Assembly: GCF_024346755.1 (NCBI RefSeq)
Contig: NZ_AP024861.1
Span: 1,798,001 to 1,862,000 of the forward strand
DNA length: 64,000 nt
Direction: 5' to 3'
Origin: Vibrio aerogenes
GTDB lineage: Bacteria > Pseudomonadota > Gammaproteobacteria > Enterobacterales > Vibrionaceae
The notes below the pieces were generated by a model that was given only the letters and a program-made list of their open reading frames with translations, was not told the DNA's origin and made no database searches. A program made the translations under genes and the position numbers. Within the stretch, counting starts at the first letter, position 1; every line of letters begins with the position of its first letter. Of this stretch, positions 56,125 through 64,000 are shown in pieces.

Positions 56125-56487
56125 ATGAGACTTTCTCATAAGCGTAATGTGCAAAAAAAATTGCAAAAACGTGTCTTAGCATTCGCTTCAAATATTGTTC
56201 AGTATGAACAATCCCGTCAATCTGAGGTAACCCCTGTTGTGCCAGCTAAACCCGTTCAGGTAAAGCGGGAAGTGACAGTAAATCTGACTCCCAAGCAACA
56301 GCAGGTTTTGGATATCGTCAGTCAGCACTCAGATGGCATTAATCCTAAATCAATTGGCCTGGAAGCCGGACAGGAAGATACAAAAGCTGCATCGTGGGCA
56401 ACAGGTGCGCTGAAAAAGCTTCTTGAAGAAGGGTTGGTTGAAAAAGTACAACTTTCAGGAAATAAGGTGATTTACAAAGCACAATAA
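56125..56487 (+). CDS. small winged-helix protein, 120 aa
   Basis: A basic N terminus (MRLSHKRNVQKKLQKRV), a Val/Pro-rich linker (about 30-55) and a C-terminal winged helix (TPKQQQVLDIVSQHSDGINPKSIG; LKKLLEEGLVEKVQLSGNK). It probably binds DNA as a MarR/replication-terminator-like regulator. Not recognised by name. Strand opposite the MarR gene next to it. Confidence 0.7.
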   Translation: MRLSHKRNVQKKLQKRVLAFASNIVQYEQSRQSEVTPVVPAKPVQVKREVTVNLTPKQQQVLDIVSQHSDGINPKSIGLEAGQEDTKAASWATGALKKLLEEGLVEKVQLSGNKVIYKAQ

Positions 56488-56611
56488 CATTTCCTGCTAG
56501 TGACCGAAGTATCTGCTTCCCGGGACGTTAATTCTGATTGTCACGTTTGCTGAAGCAGATATTTCATTGATAAGTCTTTGTCAGGGGTTATTGTGCACTA
56601 CAGAAACGTTG

Positions 56612-57088
56612 TTACTCGCTTTTAGTTATACTTCCGATCTCAAGCATTGGTGCAACGTCGATATTATCTGCTTGCATCATGTTTGAAAGTCTCTGAATTG
56701 ATGATAACAGGAGACTTTGTTCCCATTCTTCCAACTGCTGGAACTGAGAGACAAAATTATCTTGCAAAGGTTGCGGTGCTTTATTGAGCAGGTCTTGTCC
56801 TGAATCAGTCAGGTAGGCGTGTACCTTTCTTTTATCAGACACACTTCTTACACGACGCACATAACCATTACGCTCTAAGCGATCCAGAATCGTTGTTGCT
56901 GTCGCCTGACTCATATTAGTATGGTTTGAGAGTTCCCGAATTGTGACCTCACCTAACTGTTCTATTGAACGCATCAAAATCAGTTGCGGCCCGGTCAGCC
57001 CGGCAATTTTGCTTAATTTTTTTGAGTGGAGGTCAATGGCTCGGATTATCTGGCGTATTGAAACCAGAACTTCTTCATATTTTTCCAA
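56612..57088 (-). CDS. cosR: MarR-family regulator, CosR/EctR-like
   Basis: 158 aa MarR-type winged-helix repressor. HTH is TIRELSNHTNMSQATATTILDRLERNGYVRR, and the wing RSVSDKRKVHAYLT is typical. The N terminus VSIRQIIRAIDLHSKKL and GLTGPQLILMRSI strongly suggest CosR/EctR1, the Vibrio repressor of compatible-solute (ectoine, betaine) genes and of some biofilm functions. No ectoine genes are in the window, so the identity rests on similarity alone. Confidence 0.7.
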   Translation of the reverse strand: MEKYEEVLVSIRQIIRAIDLHSKKLSKIAGLTGPQLILMRSIEQLGEVTIRELSNHTNMSQATATTILDRLERNGYVRRVRSVSDKRKVHAYLTDSGQDLLNKAPQPLQDNFVSQFQQLEEWEQSLLLSSIQRLSNMMQADNIDVAPMLEIGSITKSE

Positions 57089-57497
57089 AATTCAGTATCC
57101 AGGAATGGTTTTGCTCTTATACCGCGGACATTACATGAGTTACCTGCAGAAGAAAAGTCCTGATGTCATAGTTTTCGATGGTTTGTATTCTGAACCATGA
57201 ACGGCATCAAAGCGTTTTTTGATTTCAGGAAGGTTTTCTACCGGGGGATGATAAGAGAGCTGAGAGATGGTTCCAGATCGATTGTTTATCAATCAGATCA
57301 TTGTGATGCCCCAAAATATGCATTCCGGTTATTTGAAGTACATTCAAAAATAAAAAATGTTATTTGTATTAATGTCGTTCATTTTTATTTTTATTGGTGC
57401 TTTTTAATGAAAGCTATACATATTGTGTGATAATATCCTGATTCTTCTCATTTTTCCTGAATTTTATTCCCTTTGTGATGTAAGGAAAATCAGTCTA
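57089..57497. other. 409-base region between cosR and chemoreceptor
   Basis: Divergent spacer carrying both promoters. A frame at 57197-57430 has Phe/Tyr/His-rich composition with no ribosome site and I do not call it. No RNA structure recognised. Confidence 0.4.
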
Positions 57498-59381
57498 ATG
57501 AAATTGACACTGAAAAATAAACTCATAGTGGCCAGTTTGTCGGGCGCACTATTTATGGCTGTTGCTCTGACGTGGCTGTCTGCCCATCAACTTTATCAAG
57601 AAACCCGCAGTAATGTTTATGAGCGGGCCAGAACATTATCAGAAACCGCTTCGAAAGGAATTTCGGACTGGCTGATGATGAAAAAGAAAATTGCAGGTTC
57701 AATCCATGATTACGTGCATGAAGACAATATTGTTTCTTATTTGCAACAGGCTCGCTTAGCGGGTGGTTTTGATGATATTTATTATGGGACGGTTGAAGGA
57801 GAGATGTTCCGTTCTCATCCTGAGAGAAACCGGGCTGACTATGACCCTCGCCAGCGTCCCTGGTATCAGGATGCTGTGAGCCACGGAGAAAGGATTGTTA
57901 CAAAAGCCTATTCTGATGCGATAACGGGGGCATTGTTGGTAACAATTGCAGCCCCGGTTATGGAAAACGGAGCTTTAGCCGGAGTATATGGTGCAGATGT
58001 ACTCATCGACGAAATTGTGAAAGATACACTGAGTTTGAATGCCGGAGAAAATGCATCAACTATGCTGATTGATAGTCATGATGGATATTTTCTGGGACAC
58101 CGGGATAAAAATACTGCAATGAAGCCGGTCTCTTCACTGACACCTCAGCTGACCATGGATATGCTGAACAAAGCGGCCAGAAATAAAGAAATGGTCACAC
58201 TGAATATTAATGGGCAGGAGAAGTGGTTCTATTTTGCAAATGTTCCGCATTCAGGCTGGATATTTGCTGTGGAAATGGACAGAGCTACTGAAGAGCAGGC
58301 GTTCAAAAATACATTTATTGGCTTGTTGTCTATTGCCGTGATTATCACCCTTTTAGTGATTGGGTTTATGTCCTGGCTGGTGAGTTTCCTGATTAAAGAC
58401 TTAGGGCGTGTTTCCCGGGCTTTGGGGGAGATTGCTTCTGGTGAAGGTGATTTAACTCAGCGTCTTTCTCCCAAAAATGATGATGAAGTCGGACAATTGG
58501 CTAACAATTTCAATCAGTTTGTTGGCACTATGCATGCAATGATAACCCGTTTAAGTCATGTTGCATCTTCTTTATCTGCGCAGGCACAACATGCGGCTAT
58601 GCATGCTGATACAAGCAGCAAGCAAATTGGTGTTCAACAGGATGAAATTAATATGGTCGCGACTGCAATTAATGAGATGGCTTCCGCGACTCAGGAAATT
58701 GCCGGTAATGCAGAACATACAGCACAAAGTTCGAATAATGCGGTCTCTGTATGTCAGGCGGGCGTAAATCAAGCTTCGAAAACACAGGCATCGATTCATA
58801 GTCTGGCTGAAGAGGTTCAGGTGGCGACCGATGTGATTCAGAAACTGGACGAACATGGTAATCAAATTAGTTTGATTCTTTCAACAATTCAGGATATTGC
58901 TGAACAAACCAATTTGCTGGCATTAAATGCAGCGATTGAAGCTGCAAGGGCAGGAGAGCAAGGGCGTGGATTCGCGGTTGTTGCTGATGAAGTAAGGTTA
59001 CTGAGTCAGAGAACACATGCTTCTACAGAAGAAATTCAGCAGATGATTCATACACTTCAGTCTACGACAGGTAAAGCCGTTCAAATTATGTCAGAAAGCC
59101 GGACACTGGCTACGTTGAGTGTTGAAGAAGCCAGTGCTGCCGAAAACAGTCTTGTGCAGATTAATGATGCGGTGACAAATATTTCTGATATGGCTGCACA
59201 AATTGCTTCAGCTGCGGAAGAACAGGCTTCAGTCACTTCTGAAATCACAAGGAATACGGAAGGAATTCGTGATGTTTCAAATAAATTTGCACTGGAAGCT
59301 GAAGATGCAGCTGAACAATCAGCAGAGTTATCTCGTTTATCTGGTGAATTAGAAAGAGAAATTGGTCAGTTTAAGTTGTAG
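57498..59381 (+). CDS. methyl-accepting chemotaxis protein (double Cache)
   Basis: Chemoreceptor of 627 aa. N-terminal membrane helix, large periplasmic double-Cache domain (motif [32 protein letters not shown]), second membrane helix near 280-300, HAMP, and a signalling domain with [20 protein letters not shown]. dCache receptors of this kind commonly bind amino acids. The frame is open 25 codons earlier; ATG at 57498 gives [11 protein letters not shown], with AAGGA 12 bases upstream. Ends GQFKL. Confidence 0.94.
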   Translation: MKLTLKNKLIVASLSGALFMAVALTWLSAHQLYQETRSNVYERARTLSETASKGISDWLMMKKKIAGSIHDYVHEDNIVSYLQQARLAGGFDDIYYGTVEGEMFRSHPERNRADYDPRQRPWYQDAVSHGERIVTKAYSDAITGALLVTIAAPVMENGALAGVYGADVLIDEIVKDTLSLNAGENASTMLIDSHDGYFLGHRDKNTAMKPVSSLTPQLTMDMLNKAARNKEMVTLNINGQEKWFYFANVPHSGWIFAVEMDRATEEQAFKNTFIGLLSIAVIITLLVIGFMSWLVSFLIKDLGRVSRALGEIASGEGDLTQRLSPKNDDEVGQLANNFNQFVGTMHAMITRLSHVASSLSAQAQHAAMHADTSSKQIGVQQDEINMVATAINEMASATQEIAGNAEHTAQSSNNAVSVCQAGVNQASKTQASIHSLAEEVQVATDVIQKLDEHGNQISLILSTIQDIAEQTNLLALNAAIEAARAGEQGRGFAVVADEVRLLSQRTHASTEEIQQMIHTLQSTTGKAVQIMSESRTLATLSVEEASAAENSLVQINDAVTNISDMAAQIASAAEEQASVTSEITRNTEGIRDVSNKFALEAEDAAEQSAELSRLSGELEREIGQFKL

Positions 59382-59430
59382 TTCTGAGCCGAATTGAAAT
59401 TCCTGTAAAAGAATTCGTATTTTATGGGAC

Positions 59431-59458
59431 ACGGGTGGCGATTGGCTGCCCGTTTTTA
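59431..59458 (+). terminator. terminator of the double-Cache receptor gene
   Basis: ACGGGTGGC pairs with GCTGCCCGT (two G-U pairs) around GATTG, followed by TTTT. Confidence 0.8.
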
Positions 59459-59563
59459 CATCAAATATTATGTTTGATTTATTTCTCAATATTATTCTTG
59501 CAATCTTTTCCTTTTAATTTGAGGATGAGATAGTCATCTTTTGTGCTGCAATGGAGAAGTTCA

Positions 59564-60190
59564 ATGAATAAAACTTTAATTATTGTTGATGTACAGAATG
59601 ATTTTTCTTCTGAGGGTGCTTTAGCTGTACCTGAAGGTGAAGCAGTTGTGCCTGTGATTAATCAAATCATGCCTTTCTTTGATTTTATTATTGCAACAAA
59701 AGACTGGCATCCTGAGGGACATGCCAGTTTTGCATCCAGTCACCAGCGTACGCCGGGTGATGTGATAGATCTTGACGGAATACCACAAATTTTGTGGCCG
59801 GATCACTGTGTGCAAGGAACGAAAGGGGCTGATTTTATCGAAGGGCTTGATACTGACAGGATTAACTCGGTGATTTACAAAGGCACTGATCCCGGAATTG
59901 ACAGTTATAGCAGCTTTTTTGACAATCATAAGCAAAAGTCAACTGGCTTAGCGGATTTATTAATTTCTTGTGATAAGCATGAACTGTATATTGTTGGTCT
60001 GGCAACAGATTACTGTGTTCAGTATACCGCGCTTGATGCTGTTTCATTAGGATTTAAAACATATGTTATTCAGGATGCGTGTCGCGGGGTGAATCAACGG
60101 CCCGGAGATGATGATGTGGCATTTTATGAGATGTCTAAGGCTGGGTGCTTGCTGATACTGTCCAGTGATTTACCTTTAAATCAGGCCTAG
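59564..60190 (+). CDS. pncA: nicotinamidase
   Basis: Hydrolyses nicotinamide to nicotinate for NAD recycling. 208 aa isochorismatase fold. Catalytic triad D9 (VDVQNDF), K106 and C151 (GLATDYCVQYTALDA); metal ligands D47, H49 (KDWHPEGHASF) and H81. The frame opens seven codons earlier; ATG at 59564 has GGAG eight bases upstream. Confidence 0.94.
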   Translation: MNKTLIIVDVQNDFSSEGALAVPEGEAVVPVINQIMPFFDFIIATKDWHPEGHASFASSHQRTPGDVIDLDGIPQILWPDHCVQGTKGADFIEGLDTDRINSVIYKGTDPGIDSYSSFFDNHKQKSTGLADLLISCDKHELYIVGLATDYCVQYTALDAVSLGFKTYVIQDACRGVNQRPGDDDVAFYEMSKAGCLLILSSDLPLNQA

Positions 60191-60368
60191 AGCTGGTATA
60201 TCTTTCACCGCCTAACCTGTAGTTGCCTGAAGGGCTGGGGCCATTTTTTACCCTGACCGCGTTGGCAAATGTTAAATATAGACGGCTATTCTCTGAATTT
60301 TCGGCCTTACCAGAGTAAAAAATAGACTCCAGCAGGAACGTCGATGAAAGATAAACAAGCTCTGGAAA

Positions 60369-60396
60369 GAATAAAGAATAAAGAATAAAGAATAAA
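60369..60396. repeat. GAATAAA x4 microsatellite
   Basis: Four perfect tandem copies of the 7-base unit GAATAAA immediately downstream of the DUF1992 stop codon. Being outside the coding region, length changes would not alter that protein. Confidence 0.9.
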
Positions 60397-60400
60397 GAAC

Positions 60401-60793
60401 TCAGGTTTTATTCTGTTGTCCCAAACGAGCCAGATATTGATGGATGAATTGTGTGTCCATCCCGGCTAACTGCATTTTCAGCTCAAGTCTCTTGATTTTA
60501 TCCAGGGTCTTTTTTTTCGCAGAGCGGTTGTCTTCATCAAGGTATTTGTTGTCCTGCTTTTGCAGAGAAAACAGTAGATCACACATTTTCAGCGCTTCCT
60601 GCCTTTGTTCCAGCTCCGGGGGAAGAAACCCCGCATTTTTCAACACATGGTACCCTGTGCGTAAATGTTCGGGGACCATGCGTAAGTCTTCAAGTGCCAG
60701 AGGCTTTCCCTGACCTCTGAGGTTTTCTAATTCACCCTGTTGGATTGAAGACTGAATGCTTTGCTCAGCCAGCTGATCGATTAACGATTGCAT
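60401..60793 (-). CDS. DUF1992 (DnaJ-C28-like) protein
   Basis: 130 aa, soluble, matching the DUF1992 family also found in eukaryotic DNAJC28. Conserved helices MQSLIDQLAEQSIQSSIQQGE and NLRGQGKPLALEDL with RTGYHVLKNAGFLPPE. Function unknown; no J domain is present. ATG at 60793 is chosen by the family N terminus (frame opens 19 codons earlier and would overlap the DUF554 gene). Confidence 0.85.
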   Translation of the reverse strand: MQSLIDQLAEQSIQSSIQQGELENLRGQGKPLALEDLRMVPEHLRTGYHVLKNAGFLPPELEQRQEALKMCDLLFSLQKQDNKYLDEDNRSAKKKTLDKIKRLELKMQLAGMDTQFIHQYLARLGQQNKT

Positions 60794-60819
60794 TGCACTG
60801 CCTGTTTCCGGAATAAAAA

Positions 60820-61545
60820 TTAATGGAATTGGATCATTATACCTGCCCACAATGCAGAGACTGGCATCGCAAGAATCAGAGCCGGGATCATATTGGCGAC
60901 AGGGTAGCTGACAATATTACAAATTCTGAATCCGGTTGCAAACATGACTAAGCCACCTACAGCAGAAAAATCAGCCACCATTTTTGCATCGGTTAATGGC
61001 AGCAATGCACTGGCTGAAAAGAACAGAATTAACTGGATCAGACACTGTGGAATAGCCAGAGTTGCAACGGGCAGGCCCAAACGTATCGCAAAAATAATCG
61101 CTGTAAAAAAGTCCAGAAAAGATTTGACGATTAAAAGGGACGCATCTCCGGTAACGCCTTCATTCATTGAGCCAAAAATGCCTGTGCCACTCATACTGAA
61201 CAGAATCAGAATTGAGATAAATGTGTCCATGTATTCATTTTGTTGTATTGTCGGATTTTGTGGCGGTGTGAACTTTTCAACCAGTTGTTTGAGCTTTCCG
61301 GCAAGAACAGTAATTTTTTCTTCTAACTGGATCAGTTCACCAATAATTGTTCCGATTAACAGGGTCAGAATGACAACCGGAAGAGAGTTGAGTTTCATGA
61401 CCATGGCTATGCCAAGGCCCATAGAAGCAAACCCGAAAACAATGGGCATTCTTTTTTGTATATCAGATGGGATTTTATCCCCGAACAGTGCGCCAACTCC
61501 GCTGCCGATAATTATCGCAGCAGAGTTAATAACAGGACCTATCAT
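60820..61545 (-). CDS. DUF554 (YqgA/YdfK) membrane protein
   Basis: 241 aa, about seven hydrophobic segments. Family features MIGPVINSAAIIIGSGVGALFG at the N terminus and SMSGTGIFGSMNEGVTGD in the middle. Possible small-molecule channel or transporter; function unknown. Upstream of DUF1992 on the same strand, 26 bases apart, so probably one operon. Confidence 0.88.
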   Translation of the reverse strand: MIGPVINSAAIIIGSGVGALFGDKIPSDIQKRMPIVFGFASMGLGIAMVMKLNSLPVVILTLLIGTIIGELIQLEEKITVLAGKLKQLVEKFTPPQNPTIQQNEYMDTFISILILFSMSGTGIFGSMNEGVTGDASLLIVKSFLDFFTAIIFAIRLGLPVATLAIPQCLIQLILFFSASALLPLTDAKMVADFSAVGGLVMFATGFRICNIVSYPVANMIPALILAMPVSALWAGIMIQFH

Positions 61546-61771
61546 CGAATATCCTTTATCATTTACGTCATGTTGAAATTAAAACAACCACGGAAAGAGT
61601 GATGTTGTAGCATGTGGGACTTAGCGAGAGCTAAGGGAGGATATTTCCTTATGAAACAAGAGGATGTAAACAAGGAAATATCGCATCAGAGTGCTTATTC
61701 TATACTTTTGTTATCAAAATAAAAAGAGATAAGGAGAAATTGATCACAAAAAAACGTTTTGAAAGTGTGAA

Positions 61772-62965
61772 TTAAAATACTTTACAGGCGAATCCTTTCA
61801 GGTAAAAACCTTCCGGGTAAGTGCTGTCAACCGGATGATCTGCCGCTTGTCCAAATCGTTCAATAAATTTTACATGACGTTTGGCATCAAGGGCTGCATC
61901 AGCGATAATTTTCTGGAACAGTGTCTGATCCATCAACCCTGAACATGAATAGGTTAAAAGTGTACCGCCAGGTTTTAAAATTTGCATGGCCAGCATATTG
62001 ATGTCTTTATAACCGCGGCACGCACCATTTAACTGTGCTTTTGATTCTGCAAATTTGGGGGGATCCATAATGACAACGTCAAACTGGGTTCCCTGGTCAC
62101 GATATTCTCTGAGAAGTTTAAATACATCCGCATTGAGAAATACCATGCGTTTTTTCGATGTATCAAACTGGTTCAGTTCTGCGTTCAGTTTAGCTGTTTC
62201 TAACGCGTGCTGTGATACATCAGCATTGATTATTCTTTGTGCGCCGCCTTTAGCGGCGTACAGTCCAAATCCACCGGTATAAGAAAAGCAGTTCAAGACT
62301 TCTTTATCTTTAACATATTTCATGGCGTGATAGCGACTGTCTCTTTGATCGAGATAAAATCCTGTCTTATGACCGTTAACAATATCTACACTGATTTTGA
62401 TACCGTTTTCTTCAATGATTACGGGGTCAGAAGGCATGTTTCCATGCAAAAGTCCGGTTGTCGGCTTGAGTCCTTCTTTTTTTCTGATGGCAACATCAGA
62501 TCTTTCATAAATATTGATTGCCGGGAAACATTTGCGTAGTGCATCGACAATAACAGTTTTCTGATAGTCAGCCCCAGCACTCAGGAACTGGCAAACTAAA
62601 TAGTTATCATACCGGTCAATGGTTATACCGGGCAGGCCATCGGATTCGGCAGCAATAAGGCGGTAACCCGTAAGCTTTCCTTGTTGAATAACTTCTTCTC
62701 TGAGCAACTGTGCCTGGGAAATGCGTTCAACAAAAAAATTGGTATCAATTTCTCTTTTTTCAAAGCTCCATACTCTGGCCCGGATTTGTGAATGAGGGGA
62801 GTAGGCTGCTTTTGCAAGCCACCGGCCATCATGACTGTAGATATCGACGGTTTGTCCTGCTTCCGGGGTGCCGTTAATTTGTTCGATTGCACGGGAAAAA
62901 ACCCAGGGATGACGTCGGATAAGAGATTTTTCACGGCCTTTAGCCAGCGTAAGAGAAATTGTCAT
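61772..62965 (-). CDS. rlmI: 23S rRNA m5C1962 methyltransferase
   Basis: Methylates C1962 of 23S rRNA. 397 aa against 396 in E. coli. N-terminal PUA domain ([21 protein letters not shown]), SAM-binding [34 protein letters not shown] and catalytic cysteine in TYSCSGL. The frame is open 34 codons further up; the ATG at 62965 is the conserved start. Divergent from yccX, as in E. coli. Confidence 0.95.
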   Translation of the reverse strand: MTISLTLAKGREKSLIRRHPWVFSRAIEQINGTPEAGQTVDIYSHDGRWLAKAAYSPHSQIRARVWSFEKREIDTNFFVERISQAQLLREEVIQQGKLTGYRLIAAESDGLPGITIDRYDNYLVCQFLSAGADYQKTVIVDALRKCFPAINIYERSDVAIRKKEGLKPTTGLLHGNMPSDPVIIEENGIKISVDIVNGHKTGFYLDQRDSRYHAMKYVKDKEVLNCFSYTGGFGLYAAKGGAQRIINADVSQHALETAKLNAELNQFDTSKKRMVFLNADVFKLLREYRDQGTQFDVVIMDPPKFAESKAQLNGACRGYKDINMLAMQILKPGGTLLTYSCSGLMDQTLFQKIIADAALDAKRHVKFIERFGQAADHPVDSTYPEGFYLKGFACKVF

Positions 62966-63141
62966 TAAAGCTTTCCGGGTAAAAATAAGAAGCGGTATTT
63001 TTATTGATGTTGTACCGAAAAGCAATTGCTGTCTTTGAATTCCTGCTGATATCCGTGCGAACTCCATTGGATTTAGTGCATACTATAAGAAGTGGTTAGC
63101 GACAGAAAAATGAACAAACTATACACAGATGGAGGTGTTTT

Positions 63142-63417
63142 ATGGTCAGGAAAACAGAAATCTATGTAGTGAAAGGTATCGTTCAATGTGTTGGATTTCG
63201 CTATTACACATCACATAAAGCGATGAAGCTGGGCTTGACCGGGTATGCAAAAAACCTCAATAACGGAGATGTAGAAGTAGTTGCAAGCGGTGATGCATCC
63301 AGACTGGAACAATTATTCGAATGGTTGCATCAGGGCTCACCGGGAGCAAATGTGACAGCGGTGAGCAGAACGGAGTTAAAAACCGATAAAATTTACCAGG
63401 GGTTTGCCATTCAATAG
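63142..63417 (+). CDS. yccX: acylphosphatase
   Basis: 91 aa enzyme hydrolysing acyl phosphates. Catalytic R20 (VQCVGFRYY) and N38 (GYAKNLNNGDVEV) are present. GGAGGTG precedes the ATG. Between rlmI and tusE, the same order as E. coli. Confidence 0.94.
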   Translation: MVRKTEIYVVKGIVQCVGFRYYTSHKAMKLGLTGYAKNLNNGDVEVVASGDASRLEQLFEWLHQGSPGANVTAVSRTELKTDKIYQGFAIQ

Positions 63418-63439
63418 GCTGTTACAGATCAATCGTCTG

Positions 63440-63769
63440 TTACAGACACCTGGCCGGTTTCGGCAAGCCTGCCAGCTTAGTGGCTTGTTTTGCTGGTCCC
63501 TGACGGAATAATTTAAACAGATATTTACTGCTGCCTTTTTCTGGCCCGTACTCTTTTTCCATCGCTTTGACCAACATACGAATCGCCGGTGCTGTTTTAT
63601 ATTCTTCGTAAAATTTGCGCACAAAATGGATCACTTCCAAATGCGACTCTGTCAGTTCAATGCCTTCTTGTTCAGCCAGAGTGCCGATCATTGCGGGTTC
63701 CCACTGTGTATAATCCAGCAGATAGCCTTCTTTATCCGTTTCGATCATTGAACCATTATATTCGAACAT
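63440..63769 (-). CDS. tusE: sulfur carrier TusE (DsrC family)
   Basis: Final sulfur relay protein delivering sulfur to MnmA for 2-thiouridine in tRNA wobble positions. 109 aa, with the essential penultimate cysteine in KPARCL and HLEVIHFVRKFYEEY, GPEKGSSKYLFKLF. ATG at 63769 is used, five bases after GAGG; a GTG is just upstream. Confidence 0.93.
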   Translation of the reverse strand: MFEYNGSMIETDKEGYLLDYTQWEPAMIGTLAEQEGIELTESHLEVIHFVRKFYEEYKTAPAIRMLVKAMEKEYGPEKGSSKYLFKLFRQGPAKQATKLAGLPKPARCL

Positions 63770-63856
63770 CACGACCTCTTCATTATCAAACCGGGCACAG
63801 GCTAACGAAGTGATGCTGATTTCGCAATATGAAAAATAAAAAATGTGAAAATAAAA

Positions 63857-63881
63857 AAGCCCGGAGAGGTTATCCGGGCTT
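63857..63881 (-). terminator. terminator of yccA
   Basis: AAGCCCGGA/TCCGGGCTT, 9-bp stem with a seven-base loop; on the minus strand a run of six T follows. Confidence 0.88.
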
Positions 63882-63905
63882 ACGCTTCACAGTTTGTCTG
63901 TGATA

Positions 63906-64000
63906 TTAATCGTTTCCACTCAATGCTCTGAGGATATTCAGTAGGCTGAGGAACAGATTATAGATAGATACATACAGCGTGATTGTCGCTGAGATGTAGT
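63906..64000 (-). CDS. yccA: BAX inhibitor-1 family protein YccA (3' end only)
   Basis: Only the last 31 codons are in the window, reading YISATITLYVSIYNLFLSLL then NILRALSGND and TAA. This matches the C terminus of YccA, an inner-membrane modulator and substrate of FtsH, and yccA follows tusE in E. coli. Confidence 0.85.
   Translation of the reverse strand, partial: YISATITLYVSIYNLFLSLLNILRALSGND

Noticed and set aside
57197-57430. 77-aa frame before the double-Cache receptor
   Set aside because: Aromatic-rich, no ribosome site, lies in divergent promoter DNA.

Overview
The window is chromosomal DNA of a gammaproteobacterium, almost certainly a Vibrionaceae member (Vibrio or a close relative). 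The evidence is the three-gene norspermidine cluster (fused diaminobutyrate aminotransferase/decarboxylase, carboxynorspermidine dehydrogenase, carboxynorspermidine decarboxylase), a VarA/UvrY-uvrC pair, a CosR-like MarR regulator, sap and psp side by side, and protein sequences close to E. coli orthologues throughout. It reads as core genome. I see no phage, transposon, CRISPR array, rRNA or tRNA.

Layout. 1-6.4 kb: end of DNA polymerase II (polB), a small unknown gene, then the operon for response regulator UvrY/VarA, UvrC and PgsA. 6.5-15.4 kb: a leftward sapABCDF peptide-uptake operon with a FetB-type permease appended, then pspF divergent from pspABC, whose sigma-54 promoter and likely PspF site are visible. 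15.5-22.8 kb: metC, cls, an NSS-family sodium symporter, an RluA-type pseudouridine synthase, an rRNA-methyltransferase-like protein, a META lipoprotein and a DUF1289 protein. 23-30 kb: rplY-radD facing rsuA-bcr (the E. coli order), a DUF2913 protein and an NAD(P)-binding DUF2867 protein. 30.3-35 kb: an FtsX-type ABC exporter pair and nhaA, which carries a frameshift in a T run. 35-40.8 kb: the norspermidine operon behind a 450-base leader full of hairpins, with a possible leader peptide. 40.8-46 kb: a chemoreceptor, a GcvR-like ACT protein and a CinA-family protein. 45.3-53.2 kb: nrdA-nrdB-yfaE, ubiG and divergent gyrA. 53.4-64 kb: ribA, a metallo-beta-lactamase-fold hydrolase, a DUF2982-like membrane protein, a small winged-helix protein, CosR-like regulator, a second chemoreceptor, pncA, DUF1992 and DUF554 proteins, rlmI, yccX, tusE and the end of yccA.

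Functional themes are nucleotide supply and DNA topology/repair (nrdAB-yfaE, gyrA, uvrC, radD, polB), envelope stress and phospholipid synthesis (psp, pgsA, cls), translation-apparatus modification (rsuA, rlmI, tusE, rplY, pseudouridine synthase), ion and osmotic control (nhaA, NSS symporter, CosR-like) and polyamine synthesis.

The stretch I find most worth a second look is the dat leader (34.96-35.38 kb). It has at least four strong stem-loops, then a 33-residue reading frame with a good ribosome-binding site that ends in Pro-UGA, then another hairpin. An intrinsic terminator also sits inside the same operon before nspC. Together these suggest an undescribed attenuation or ligand-sensing control of norspermidine synthesis. 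This is inference and needs comparative and transcript data.
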